From: Georgenia sp. EYE_87
Lineage (GTDB): Bacteria > Actinomycetota > Actinomycetes > Actinomycetales > Actinomycetaceae
Length of the DNA stretch: 64,000 nucleotides
Direction of reading: 5' to 3'
Assembly: GCF_023148685.1 (NCBI RefSeq)
Contig: NZ_JAHXNL010000005.1
Span: 124,001-188,000, forward strand
Part shown: piece by piece, positions 43,369 to 52,434 of the stretch
How the letters are laid out: each line of letters opens with the position of its first letter
Position numbering within the stretch: position 1 is the first letter of the stretch
Translations under genes and position numbers: made by a program
Notes under the pieces: model-generated
Seen by the model: the letters and a program-made list of their open reading frames with translations, nothing else
Told to the model about the DNA's origin: nothing
The model's database searches: none

Positions 43369-44256
43369 TCAGTCCTGCGCCCCGCCGGAGAGGTCGGCGT
43401 ACATCGCGGCGGCCTCGTCGGCGCTCAGGCCGCCATGGACGACGGCGCGCACCGACTGGATCATCGCCAGCGGGTTCTCCCGCTGGAAGATGTTCCGGCC
43501 CATGTCGACCCCGGCGGCGCCCTCGTCGATCGCCCGGCGGGCCATGGTGAGCGCGTCGTGGACGGGCAGCTTCTTGCCGCCCGCCATGATCACCGGCACC
43601 GGGCAGGCGGCGGTGACCTGCTCGAAGCCCTCGTCGCAGTAGTAGGTCTTGACCAGCTGCGCGCCGAGCTCGGCGATGATCCGCGTGGCCAGGCCGAGGT
43701 AGCGGGCGTCGCGGGTGAGCTCCTTGCCCACCGCGGTCACGCCGAGCACCGGAATACCGTGCTGGAGCCCGGCGTCGACGAGCCTGGTCATGTTGTGCAC
43801 CGACTGCGTCTCGTTCTCGCCGCCGATGAACACCTGCACGGCGACGGCGCTGGCGTCGATGCGCACCGCGTCGGAGATGTCCATCGCGATCCGCTCGTCC
43901 GAGAGCTCCTTGAGCACCGAGGGCCCGCCCGAGGCGCGGACCACGAGAGCGTTCGTGGCGCTGGGCGGGATGACAGTGCGGATGATGCCGCGCGTCGCCA
44001 TGAGCGCGTCGGCCTCCGGAGCGAGCGGCACGATGTTGAGGTCCACCCGCTCCAGGCCGCGCGTCGGTCCCTGGAAGTACCCGTGGTCGAAGGCCAGCAT
44101 GACCGTCCTGGCAGACTCGGCGTCAAAGATGCGACCGAGCCGGTGCTTCATCCCGAAGTCGAGGTTCGCCGCGCCCTTGACGTGGAAGCCTCCCGACTCC
44201 TGTGGCGTGTCGAGGTGGTAGTTCTTCGCGGCGAGGTTGCCGTCGAGGTCAGCCAT
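43369..44256 (-). CDS. lsrF: 3-hydroxy-5-phosphonooxypentane-2,4-dione thiolase
   Basis: A 295-residue class I aldolase-fold enzyme, the length of E. coli LsrF (291). It transfers an acetyl group from phospho-HPD to CoA, giving DHAP and acetyl-CoA at the end of the AI-2 pathway. The active-site lysine is K203 in AQLVKTYYCDEGFE, exactly the E. coli number. Other matches are MLAFDHGYFQGPTRGLERVD and PVIMAGGKKLPVHDALTMAR and the phosphate loop GVDMGRNIFQ. The ATG at 44256 is chosen because the protein then aligns from its first residues. It sits between the cupin and the class II aldolase. Confidence 0.93.
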   Translation of the reverse strand: MADLDGNLAAKNYHLDTPQESGGFHVKGAANLDFGMKHRLGRIFDAESARTVMLAFDHGYFQGPTRGLERVDLNIVPLAPEADALMATRGIIRTVIPPSATNALVVRASGGPSVLKELSDERIAMDISDAVRIDASAVAVQVFIGGENETQSVHNMTRLVDAGLQHGIPVLGVTAVGKELTRDARYLGLATRIIAELGAQLVKTYYCDEGFEQVTAACPVPVIMAGGKKLPVHDALTMARRAIDEGAAGVDMGRNIFQRENPLAMIQSVRAVVHGGLSADEAAAMYADLSGGAQD

Positions 44257-44315
44257 GGTGATGTCCGTTCGTTGTCTCGTTCGCCGACGTGGCGGGTGGG
44301 TGGGTGGGGCAGTGG

Positions 44316-44702
44316 TCAGCGCGCCGTCGTGGCGACCGCGGGGACCGGGTCGCCCGGCGTCCAGGGCACCTGGACGCCGTCGGCCGGGTCGTAGGGCGCC
44401 TTGACGAACAGCGCACGGAAGGTGGAGTCGGTCTCGTTGACGAAGTAGTGCATCTCCCCCGGCTCGCACCGGTAGACGTCGCCGACGCCCACCGTGTAGC
44501 TCTCCGTGCAGTTGATCCACAGGGTCGCCGAGCCCTCGAGGACGACGAAGGTCTCCTCGATCTGGGCGTGGTAGTGGTTGGACGCGTCGTCGCCGGGCCG
44601 CAGGCGGACCACCCCGAAGTCCGTGCGCGGTCCCCGCAGCAGGTAGCCGGGCCCGTACTCCCCGAACCGGTAGGGGGCGCTGTCGACCTTGCTCGTCTCC
44701 AT
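44316..44702 (-). CDS. Cupin-domain protein in lsr operon
   Basis: A 128-residue single cupin. Motif 1 is GDDASNHYHAQIEETFVVLEG (two His and the Glu metal ligands) and motif 2 is GDVYRCEPGEMHYFVNET with the third His, so a metal site is likely intact. Cupins of this size are often isomerases or small dioxygenases. E. coli uses the isomerase LsrG (a ferredoxin-like protein) to convert phospho-AI-2 before LsrF; no LsrG homologue is present, and this cupin occupies the corresponding slot between lsrK and lsrF. AGAGGAA precedes the ATG. Substitution for LsrG is inference. Confidence 0.85.
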   Translation of the reverse strand: METSKVDSAPYRFGEYGPGYLLRGPRTDFGVVRLRPGDDASNHYHAQIEETFVVLEGSATLWINCTESYTVGVGDVYRCEPGEMHYFVNETDSTFRALFVKAPYDPADGVQVPWTPGDPVPAVATTAR

Positions 44703-44736
44703 GTGTTCGTTCCTCTTCTTCTCAGTCGTGGGTGTG

Positions 44737-46293
44737 TCAGGTTCCGGGGGCTTGCCACATCGGCGTGGTCACGCCGGCTGTCATGAGTTCTCGCTGGGCG
44801 GCGTAGGCGAGCGACCACCGCTCGACCACCGGCGCGTAGGCCTCGTGGTTGCCGGTCACGGGCTCGACCTCGCGGTCCCACCGGACCCAGCTCGCACCGG
44901 CCTCGGACGGGCTCGAGAAGAGCCCGGCGCCGCTGGCCCCGCACGCCGCCGCGCCCTGCGCCGTCGCCTCGGTGACGGACGGGACGCGCAGCGGCCGGCC
45001 GAGGACGTCGGCGACGATCTGCGTCCACACGGGGCTCTTCGCGGAGCCGCCGGCCAGGACGACCTGGTGCGCGCGGGCCCCGCTGAAGTCCTCGACCATC
45101 TCCAGGTTGGCGCGTGCGACGATCGCCGCGTTCTCGAGGAGGGAGCGGAACATCGCGGCCCGCAGGCGGGCTCCGCCGTCGAGCGGGAGGTTGAGGAACG
45201 ACGGCGCCGCGTGCTTCCAGCTCCGGTAGTTCATGACGTCGGAGAAGATCGGGATGACGCCGTCGGACCCGATGGGGATCCGGGCCGCCGCGTCCGCCAG
45301 GACGTCGAGCGGGTCGCGCCCGTCCGCGTGGGCCGCTGCGACCTCCGGACCGGCGAACGTGTCGCGGAACCATCGGATCGCGGTGCCCGCGTGGAAGGCG
45401 ATCGCCTCCGCCTGCCACAGCCCGGGCACGGCGGCCGCGTTGACCCGCACCCGCATCTGCGGGTCGGTCACCGGTTCGGCCAGGTTGACCATCTGCTGCC
45501 AGAACGTGCCGGCGACGACGAGCGCCTGGCCCGGCTCCGTCATGCCGAGCCCGAGGGCCGCGAGCTGGGCGTCACCGCCGCCGACGACGACGCGGGTGCG
45601 GGTCGACAACCCCGTCTCCCGCGCCGCCTCCGCGGAGACCTGGCCGAGCACCGTCCCGGGCTCGACCACCTGCGGCAGCAGGCCGGTGCGCAGGCCGCAG
45701 ATCGTGGCGAGCTCGTCGTCGGCGTCCCGGGTGGCGAGCGCCAGCATCCCCGACGTCGAGCCGTTGGACGGCTCCATGGCGCACACGCTGGACAGGCGGT
45801 AGAGGACCCACTCGCTGAGCATCAGCACCGTGGCGGCCCGCTCGTAGAGCTCGGGCCGGTGGCGGGCGAGCCACAGGAGCCGCGGTTGGGCGGCGAGCGC
45901 GAACGTCTGGCCGGAGCGGTGGTAGACGAACTCCTCCACCCCCTCCGTGGCGGCCAGCTCGGCGACCTCGGCCCCGGCGCGGGCGTCGACGTTGGCGCAG
46001 GCCCAGACCTCGCGGCCGTCGCGGTCGAGGACCACGAGCCCCTCCCGCATCGACGTGGCGCTGACCGCCAGCACGTCGTCGGGAGCGACACCGGCGGCGG
46101 CGAGGGCCTCCCGGACGACCTCGACGACGAGCGCCCAGTTCCTTTCGACCGCGAACCCCATGGAGGCGGGCACGCCGGGTTCGGGATCGTGCTCCCAGGG
46201 GCGGCTCGCCGTCGCGCGGGGACTTCCCGCGGCGTCGAAGACCAGCGCCCGGACGGACCCGGTGCCGGCGTCGATCGCCAGTAGATGACTCAT
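44737..46293 (-). CDS. lsrK: Autoinducer-2 kinase
   Basis: A 518-residue FGGY-family carbohydrate kinase that phosphorylates imported AI-2. N-terminal ATPase motif LLAIDAGTGSVRALVFDAAG and the second-domain motif VVVGGGDAQLAALGLG are clear. The segment YHRSGQTFALAAQPRLLWLA is close to LsrK. C-terminal VLAGGSAKSPVWTQIVADVL completes the fold. Length is close to E. coli LsrK (530). The ATG has AGGGAAG upstream. Position directly after lsrR and before lsrF supports the name over other FGGY kinases. Confidence 0.9.
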   Translation of the reverse strand: MSHLLAIDAGTGSVRALVFDAAGSPRATASRPWEHDPEPGVPASMGFAVERNWALVVEVVREALAAAGVAPDDVLAVSATSMREGLVVLDRDGREVWACANVDARAGAEVAELAATEGVEEFVYHRSGQTFALAAQPRLLWLARHRPELYERAATVLMLSEWVLYRLSSVCAMEPSNGSTSGMLALATRDADDELATICGLRTGLLPQVVEPGTVLGQVSAEAARETGLSTRTRVVVGGGDAQLAALGLGMTEPGQALVVAGTFWQQMVNLAEPVTDPQMRVRVNAAAVPGLWQAEAIAFHAGTAIRWFRDTFAGPEVAAAHADGRDPLDVLADAAARIPIGSDGVIPIFSDVMNYRSWKHAAPSFLNLPLDGGARLRAAMFRSLLENAAIVARANLEMVEDFSGARAHQVVLAGGSAKSPVWTQIVADVLGRPLRVPSVTEATAQGAAACGASGAGLFSSPSEAGASWVRWDREVEPVTGNHEAYAPVVERWSLAYAAQRELMTAGVTTPMWQAPGT

Positions 46294-46358
46294 GCTTCCC
46301 TGACCTTTTTCTGCTTGCGGGGTGATGGATGTCGGAGGGTGCCGTCGGCCTGGTCGGG

Positions 46359-47333
46359 TCAGTCGACGTCGACGCCCTCGGCCTCGAGGAGCGCCCGGGC
46401 GACCTCCTCGTTGGTGACGAGCACGTCGAGGTACCCGCCGCGCAGCGCTCCCCGGATCGCGGCGAGCTTCTTGATCCCGCCGGCCACACCCACCACGTTG
46501 GGGATCGCGCGGAGCTCGTCGATGCCGATGCCGATGCGGCGTTCGTGGATCGGCAGGTCGACCACCTGGCCGTCCTCGTCGTAGAAGATCCCCAGGATGT
46601 CGCCGACGGCGCCGGCCTCGGCGATCCGGGCCAGCTCGGCGTCGTTGACGTAGCCGAGCTGCGCCAGGGTGGCCTGGCCGGTCACCGCTCCGATCCCGAC
46701 GAGCGCGTGGTCGCTGCGGTGCGAGAGCTCCATGACCTCACGGACGCCGGCCTCCTGCCGGAGCGCCTCTGCGAGGGTGGGAGAGGAGACGACGATCGGA
46801 GCTGGGATGACGGCGTCGGTGCATCCCTCGGCGGCGGCTCCGCGGACCCGGCGGAGGGTGCTCACGTAGGCGTTGACCCCGCCCGTGAGCGTCACGGTGG
46901 AGACGCGCGTCATGAGGTCGACGGCCACCAGGTCCACCGTCGCCTGCACGGTCTCGCCCCATCCCATGGCGAGCATCTCGCCCGGCTTGAGGTGGTTCTG
47001 GAGATACTGCGCGCCGCCGCGTGCGAGCCGGTGGTTGATGCCGCTCTGGTCCTGCTCGGCGTCGTCCAGGGCGGGCGGCACCAGCGCCTCACGCAGCCCG
47101 AAGGTCTCCCTGAGCTTGCGCCCGACCTTGAAGGCGTCGAAGTGGTCCGACCCGATGGTGAAGGACACGATGCCGCTCTGGCGGCACCGCTCCAGCAGCC
47201 GGCCGGCCGACGGCCGCGAGACCGCGAGCCTCTTGGCGATCTCGTCCTGGGTGAGCTGGTCCACGTAGTAGTACCACGCGACCCGGAGGAGCTGCTCCTC
47301 CGCCTCCCACTCTTCGCCCGCTCTCTTGAGCAC
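46359..47333 (-). CDS. lsrR: SorC-family regulator of the AI-2 operon
   Basis: A 324-residue repressor, similar in length to E. coli LsrR (317). The N-terminal HTH spans LTQDEIAKRLAVSRPSAGRL. The C-terminal SorC sugar-binding domain has LAMGWGETVQATVDLV, VTLTGGVNAYVST and VVGVAGGIKKLAAIRGALRG, matching the phospho-ligand site. Phospho-AI-2 should release it from DNA. The start is a GTG at 47333; a second GTG nine bases upstream is possible. It lies within the operon it likely controls, and two SorC-type palindromes upstream of lsrA are probable targets. Confidence 0.88.
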   Translation of the reverse strand: MLKRAGEEWEAEEQLLRVAWYYYVDQLTQDEIAKRLAVSRPSAGRLLERCRQSGIVSFTIGSDHFDAFKVGRKLRETFGLREALVPPALDDAEQDQSGINHRLARGGAQYLQNHLKPGEMLAMGWGETVQATVDLVAVDLMTRVSTVTLTGGVNAYVSTLRRVRGAAAEGCTDAVIPAPIVVSSPTLAEALRQEAGVREVMELSHRSDHALVGIGAVTGQATLAQLGYVNDAELARIAEAGAVGDILGIFYDEDGQVVDLPIHERRIGIGIDELRAIPNVVGVAGGIKKLAAIRGALRGGYLDVLVTNEEVARALLEAEGVDVD

Positions 47334-47416
47334 GCCCCCCACCTTCCTGTCGTCCGCGGGTCCGCGGAGCTCCCGCCGGGCGGGGTGGGACGCCGCAGCG
47401 CCCCACCCCGGCGCCG

Positions 47417-48475
47417 TCAGAAGTCGAAGTCGTCGATGTTCTCCGCGGTGAAGACGGTCCGCTCGGGCATCACGATGATCCCGTTGCCGTCCGCCTCGTA
47501 GTCGTACCCCTGAACCGAGTTGGGCTGCACCTCGAGCGTGCCGAAGCCGTCCGCCTCGAAGGTGTCGCCCACGTTGAGCTCGTTGCCCTCGAGCAGGTGC
47601 GCCGCGACGGCGACCGAGAGCGCGCCCTGCTGCTCCACGTCCCAGAGGGCGAAGCGGTCCAGCGTGCCGTTGTGGATGTACTCCTTCATCACGTTCGGCG
47701 TCGAGAACCCGACGAGGATGATGTCGTCGCGGCCGAGGTTCTCCAGCGCCTGGGCGGTGCCGGGCAGCGCGTTGGCGTCGGGCGCGATGATCGCCTTGAG
47801 GTCCGGGTTGGCGTTGATCAGCGCCTCGGCCTGCTGGACGGCGAGCTCGGTCTGGTTCTCGGAGAAGACGGTGTCGACGATCTCCCAGCTGGTGTCCTCG
47901 GCGATGATCCCCTTGGCGACCTCGGCCCACTGGTTCTGGTCGGTCACGGTGGGGCTGGAGTAGTGGAACGCGACCTGGGCGGCCTCGTCGGCCGGGAGCT
48001 CCTCGGTCACCATCTCGACCAGCAGCGAGCCGAGCTGCTCGGGCGTGCCCTGGCTGATGTAGAACTGCCGGCACTCGGGGTTGGTGTCGGAGTCCCAGGT
48101 GAGGACGACGACGTCCTGCTCCATCGCCGTCTTGAGCGACTGGCACAGGCCGTCCGGGGAGACGGAGGAGACGATCAGGCTCTGGTAACCCTGCTGGGTG
48201 TAGGAGTTGATCAGTTCGACCTGCTTGGCGACGGAGGCCTCGGGCGAGCCGAGGTACTGGACGTCGAGGCCGTGCTCCGGCCCGGCGGCCTCGGCACCTG
48301 CGCCGCCGCCCTCGAAGAAGCCGACCCCGGTGAGCTTGGGGATGAAAGCGACCTGCGCCGCGTCTTCCCCGGACCCGCCGGTCGAGGCGTCCGTGCTGTC
48401 GGCCTGCGAGCACGCCGTCAGGGCAAGCGCTGCGGCGGCGAGCACTGCCGCTGCCATGTGCGAGCGATTCCTCAT
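47417..48475 (-). CDS. lsrB: AI-2-binding lipoprotein
   Basis: A 352-residue lipoprotein with lipobox LTAC at residues 19-22 and a periplasmic-binding-protein fold. The six residues that contact AI-2 in Salmonella LsrB all have identical counterparts: Lys47, Asp128, Asp179, Gln180, Pro232 and Ala234 (segments IPKLTGVGFF, TWDSDTNPECR, VTDQNQW, APDANALPG). This distinguishes it from ribose- or rhamnose-binding relatives. The ATG at 48475 has GGAAGG upstream. It lies between lsrD and lsrR with 95-base and 83-base gaps. It should capture R-THMF or a related AI-2 form outside the membrane. Confidence 0.93.
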   Translation of the reverse strand: MRNRSHMAAAVLAAAALALTACSQADSTDASTGGSGEDAAQVAFIPKLTGVGFFEGGGAGAEAAGPEHGLDVQYLGSPEASVAKQVELINSYTQQGYQSLIVSSVSPDGLCQSLKTAMEQDVVVLTWDSDTNPECRQFYISQGTPEQLGSLLVEMVTEELPADEAAQVAFHYSSPTVTDQNQWAEVAKGIIAEDTSWEIVDTVFSENQTELAVQQAEALINANPDLKAIIAPDANALPGTAQALENLGRDDIILVGFSTPNVMKEYIHNGTLDRFALWDVEQQGALSVAVAAHLLEGNELNVGDTFEADGFGTLEVQPNSVQGYDYEADGNGIIVMPERTVFTAENIDDFDF

Positions 48476-48570
48476 CGAACCTTCCAATCGTCGTGCGACG
48501 CCGCCGTTGCGGCTCGCTGCTGCGAGCACGCCCCGCGTCGATGCGGTGCGTGCGATCTCCCCGCGGCCTC

Positions 48571-49626
48571 TCAGGGGGTGGGTGCGGGGACTTCTTCCTT
48601 GTGGAGCCGTGGTGCGGTCGCCCCGGCTCTGCGGCGCGCCCGCCGGTTCCTCCACGACTCGGACCAGTGGCCCGTCCACCAGCGGAGGCTGGCGACGATG
48701 ACGAGGGCGGCGCCGGTGGCGACCGCCACCTGGTTCTCCGACAGGCCCATGAACCTCAGGCCCTGCTGGAGGAACCCGATGACGAAGGTGGCGATCACGA
48801 CGCCGCCGATGCTGCCCTCGCCGCCGTACATCGAGACCCCGCCGATGACCACCAGCGTCAGCACGGGCATCAGCAGGCCCGCGCCGATGTCCGACCGGGC
48901 GGACCCCACGTAGGAGGTGAGGAGGAGTCCGACGAGGCCGGCGGCGAGCGCGGTGAGCAGGTAGGTGAGCAGGATGACCCGCTCGGAGCGGAAGCCCGCG
49001 TACGTGGCGGCGCGCGGGTTCGCGCCGATGAGGCGGGCCTGCCGGCCGAAGGCGGTCCGGCTCAGGAGCACGGCGAACACCGCCGCGAGCACCGCGAAGA
49101 CGACCAGCATGTTGGGCAGCCCGAGGGTCCGCCCCCCGCCGAGGGCGAGGAAGCTCTCGGGCAGTCCGGAGATGCCCTCGAAGGAGGACACGCCGCCGAG
49201 GCCGGACGCCCCGAGCGCCAGCCCCGCGAAGAGGAACTGGGACCCGAGTGTGATCACCATCGGCTGGGCGCCGGTGATGAGGATGGCCGCGCCGTTGACG
49301 AGGCCGGCGATCGCCGCGGCGATCATGCCGACGAGGGCCGCGGTCCAGATGCCCACGCCCGCCTGGAACGTCACGCCCGTCACGATGGCGGCGAGCGACG
49401 CCACCGAGCCGAAGCTGATGTCGATGCCTCCGGTCATCATCACCACCGCCAGGGGCAGCGCGACGATGCCGAGGTAGACGAAGTCGGACATCGCGAACAG
49501 GAGCCGGTCCGGGTCGAGGAAGCGCGGGTTCATCGCACCGAAGATCGCGAGCTCGGCGACCAGGACCACGACGAGCGCGGTCTCCCAGCGCATCGAGCCA
49601 CGCAGTCGCGTCAGGACGGAGTTCAT
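48571..49626 (-). CDS. lsrD: AI-2 ABC transporter permease LsrD
   Basis: A 351-residue permease with about ten transmembrane helices of the ribose/AraH type. Motifs include VVMMTGGIDISFGSVASLAA and LLMPVLTLVVIGGVSMYGGEG. The C-terminus has a basic cytoplasmic tail. Length and order (after lsrC, before lsrB) match LsrD. The ATG overlaps the lsrC stop by one base, implying a coupled heterodimer. Confidence 0.9.
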   Translation of the reverse strand: MNSVLTRLRGSMRWETALVVVLVAELAIFGAMNPRFLDPDRLLFAMSDFVYLGIVALPLAVVMMTGGIDISFGSVASLAAIVTGVTFQAGVGIWTAALVGMIAAAIAGLVNGAAILITGAQPMVITLGSQFLFAGLALGASGLGGVSSFEGISGLPESFLALGGGRTLGLPNMLVVFAVLAAVFAVLLSRTAFGRQARLIGANPRAATYAGFRSERVILLTYLLTALAAGLVGLLLTSYVGSARSDIGAGLLMPVLTLVVIGGVSMYGGEGSIGGVVIATFVIGFLQQGLRFMGLSENQVAVATGAALVIVASLRWWTGHWSESWRNRRARRRAGATAPRLHKEEVPAPTP

Positions 49627-50633
49627 CAGCGGGCCTCACTCTCGGCGAGCTGCGGGGCGACGGTGTGCCGTGCTCGGTAGCGGTCGGTCAGGCGGCGCCG
49701 GTCGAGCGCCGCCCGGACCCTCGCGTCGGCGAAGAGAGCGACCAGCAGGATGGCGCCGATGACGGTGTCGGCCCAGAACCCGGGGATGCCCAGGAAGCTC
49801 AGGGAGCTGGTCGCCGTCGTGATGAAGAGCGCTCCGACCACCGCGCCGGCGATCGTGCCCACGCCGCCGGTGAGGGCCACGCCCCCGATGACGGCGGCGG
49901 CGATCGCCCGCATCTCGATGCCCTGACCGGCCTGGTTGCTGATCGAGCCGATCTGGGCGAGGAAGACCAGCGCCGCCGCCGCGGCGAGCAGCCCGGAGGC
50001 GGCGTAGGCGAAGATGACGACGGCGTTCGTCCGGACGCCGATGAGGTGGGCGCCGCCGTGGTTGTCGCCGGTGGCGTACACGTGCCGGCCGATCCGGGTC
50101 CGGCCCATCGCCAGGGCGACGCCGGCGAGCACGAGGAGAGCGCCCCAGACCAGCACCGGAAGACCGAGCAGCTCGAGCCTGCCCAGCTGCCGGTACTCGG
50201 ACGGGATGTTCTCCACCGAGTAGCCGCCGGTGATCATGAAGGAGATCCCTCGGTAGGCGGCGAGGGTGCCGAGGGTCATGACGATGGAGGGCACGTGGCC
50301 GTAGGTCACGCCCAGCCCGTTGATCGCCCCGAGCACGGCGCCCAGGGCGAGGACCGCGAGCACCGCGACGACGATCGGCACGCCGTCGCGGAGCAGGAGC
50401 CCGCCGACGATGCCGGACAGGGCGAGCGTCGACCCGACCGAGACGTCGATGTTGCGGGTGATGATGACGATCGCGCTGCCGGCGGCGAGGAGCGCGAGGA
50501 TCACGGTCGAGTTCGCGATCCGGGCGAGGTTGCCGCCGGAGACGAAGCTCGGGTGGACCAGGGCCACGAGGGCGAAGAGCAGGACGACGCCGAGGACGGT
50601 GACCGCCTCGCGGTGCTTGAGCAGCTGCTTCAT
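49626..50633 (-). CDS. lsrC: AI-2 ABC transporter permease LsrC
   Basis: A 335-residue permease. It begins MKQLLKHREAVTVLGVVLLF and has the family motif IVIITRNIDVSVGSTLALSG and the EAA-like loop region AIAAAVIGGVALTGGVGTIA. It pairs with LsrD in the membrane. Its ATG overlaps the lsrA stop by one base, and its stop overlaps the lsrD start. Confidence 0.9.
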   Translation of the reverse strand: MKQLLKHREAVTVLGVVLLFALVALVHPSFVSGGNLARIANSTVILALLAAGSAIVIITRNIDVSVGSTLALSGIVGGLLLRDGVPIVVAVLAVLALGAVLGAINGLGVTYGHVPSIVMTLGTLAAYRGISFMITGGYSVENIPSEYRQLGRLELLGLPVLVWGALLVLAGVALAMGRTRIGRHVYATGDNHGGAHLIGVRTNAVVIFAYAASGLLAAAAALVFLAQIGSISNQAGQGIEMRAIAAAVIGGVALTGGVGTIAGAVVGALFITTATSSLSFLGIPGFWADTVIGAILLVALFADARVRAALDRRRLTDRYRARHTVAPQLAESEAR

Positions 50634-52144
50634 CAGGCGACCTCCCCGATCGTGCCGAACGCGCCGTCGCGCACGGCGGCCAGGGTGATGCGCTCACCGG
50701 AGAGCTGGCCCGTGACCCGGCCGTCGCGCATCACGAGGACGCGGGTGCTGAGCTCGACGATCTCCTCGAAGTCGGAGGAGATGAGGACGACGGCCAGGCC
50801 GCGCTCCGCGAGGTCGCTCACCAGGCGGTACAGGTCGGCGCGCGCGGCGACGTCGACGCCGCGGGAGGGCTCGTCGAGGATGATGACCTTCGGCTCGGGT
50901 GCGAGCGCCTTGGCCAGGGAGACCTTCTGCTGGTTGCCGCCGGAGAGGTTGGCCACCTTCCGCCCGCGGCTGCCCTGCTGGAGGGCCAGGTCCTTCGCGA
51001 ACCGGTCGGTGACCTGGTGGTCGAGCTCGGTGCGGATGAGGCCGCCGCGGGTGATCCGGTCCAGGACGGTCGAGCTGCAGTTGTCGACGATGGTGCCGAG
51101 CAGGAACACGCCGTGCGCGTGCCGGTCCTCCGGGACGTAGGAGAGCCCGCGGGCCAGCGAGCGGCGCGGCGACCGGGAGTCGTACTCCTCGCCGTCGAGG
51201 ACCACGGACCCCGTGCCGGGCCGCAGCCCGAACACCGTCTCGGCCAGCTCGGTCCGTCCCGTGCCCACCACGCCCGCGATGCCCAGCACCTCGCCGGGGT
51301 GAACCTCGAGGTCGACGTCCGCGAACCCCTGGCCGGTCAGCGCCCGCAACTCGAGCGCCGCCTGTGCCCCTTTCCGCGCGACCGCCTTTGCCCGGACGGT
51401 TCCCTCGTGCCGGACGGCGTCGGGGACCATCGCCCGGACGAGGTCGTCGACGGAGACCTCGTCGGTCCGCGCCTGGAGCACCATGGCCCCGTCCCGGAGG
51501 ACGGTGACGCGGTCGCACAGCGCGAAGATCTCGGACATGCGGTGCGAGACGTAGAAGATGCCCACGCCGCCGTCGGCCAGCGAGCGGAGCCTGGTGAACA
51601 GCTGGTCCACCTCGCGGGCGGTGAGCGCGGCGGTCGGCTCGTCCACGATCAGCAGGCGCGCCTCGCGGAGGATGCCCCGGACGATCTCGATGAGCTGCTG
51701 GTCGGAGATGGACAGCTCCCCGGCCCTCGCGTCGAGGTCGATGGGGTGCGCGAGCGAGTCGAGGACCTCCTGCACTCGCCGCCGGCCGACCTTCCGCCCG
51801 CCCAGGGAGAGGGTGACGTTCTCGAGCACCGAGAGGTTCGGGAAGAGCTGCGGCTCCTGGGGGACCATGTAGACGGCGTTGGCGTGGGCCGCTCTCGGGG
51901 AGAGGTTCCTGACCTCCCGGCCGCCGATCTCGATCCGACCGGCGTCGGGCGAGACCACGCCCGTGATGGCTTTCATCAGTGTTGACTTGCCTGCGCCGTT
52001 GCCGCCGACGAGGGCGTGGATCTCGCCGGGCTGCACATCGATGTCGACACCCTTGAGGACGGGAACTCCGCCGTACGACTTCCACAGGCCGTCCACGACG
52101 GCGACCGGATCTCCGCGACCCTGGCTGCTGCTGCTCTGCAACAC
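50633..52144 (-). CDS. lsrA: AI-2 ABC transporter ATP-binding protein
   Basis: A 503-residue double-ATPase sugar-transport subunit. The first domain has Walker A GGNGAGKST, the ABC signature LSISDQQLIEI and Walker B LLIVDEPTAALT. The second domain has a degenerate Walker A (AGVVGTGRTEL), signature LSGGNQQKVSLA and Walker B VIILDEPSRGVD, as normal for RbsA/LsrA proteins. The GTG at 52144 has GGAGGG seven bases upstream; a GTG at 52159 would add five residues with a poorer site. It is the first gene of the operon, and its leader carries operator-like palindromes. Confidence 0.92.
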   Translation of the reverse strand: MLQSSSSQGRGDPVAVVDGLWKSYGGVPVLKGVDIDVQPGEIHALVGGNGAGKSTLMKAITGVVSPDAGRIEIGGREVRNLSPRAAHANAVYMVPQEPQLFPNLSVLENVTLSLGGRKVGRRRVQEVLDSLAHPIDLDARAGELSISDQQLIEIVRGILREARLLIVDEPTAALTAREVDQLFTRLRSLADGGVGIFYVSHRMSEIFALCDRVTVLRDGAMVLQARTDEVSVDDLVRAMVPDAVRHEGTVRAKAVARKGAQAALELRALTGQGFADVDLEVHPGEVLGIAGVVGTGRTELAETVFGLRPGTGSVVLDGEEYDSRSPRRSLARGLSYVPEDRHAHGVFLLGTIVDNCSSTVLDRITRGGLIRTELDHQVTDRFAKDLALQQGSRGRKVANLSGGNQQKVSLAKALAPEPKVIILDEPSRGVDVAARADLYRLVSDLAERGLAVVLISSDFEEIVELSTRVLVMRDGRVTGQLSGERITLAAVRDGAFGTIGEVA

Positions 52145-52166
52145 GGACTGACCCTCCACGACCCTG

Positions 52167-52199
52167 TGAGCATCTGATCATCGCCTGAGCGATTGCTCA
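52167..52199. promoter_or_regulatory. Two SorC/LsrR operator-like palindromes upstream of lsrA
   Basis: TGAGCATCTGATCA (52167-52180) and TGAGCGATTGCTCA (52186-52199) lie 19 bases apart centre to centre, just before the lsrA start. The second is a perfect 5-4-5 palindrome. Both fit the TGAnC-N4-GnTCA pattern of SorC/DeoR-type operators. The pair is also enclosed by an outer TGTGAGCA/TGCTCACA repeat. Expected role: LsrR repression lifted by phospho-AI-2. Confidence 0.6.
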
Positions 52200-52434
52200 C
52201 ACCGTAGGGCTAACCCGTCCGCAAGGGAAGTGGTTTGGACGATCATCGGGGATAACGATCCGGTCACAAGGGTGGGCACGAACGATGCGGGGCGCGCCGG
52301 CCCAAGGTCGCGTCTCTCTGTGGCCACCGAATGGTGCCCCGCGCACGCTTCGGCAGCGCGCCGGCCGCGGCTGGCTCAGCCGTGGTCGCGCTGTCCTGGC
52401 CAGGCCGCCACGACGCCGGCATCAGCCGGCGTGC

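Noticed and set aside
47417-48475. Generic ribose- or rhamnose-binding protein instead of LsrB
   Set aside because: All six AI-2 contact residues and the flanking motifs match LsrB, and LsrK/LsrF/LsrR are adjacent.
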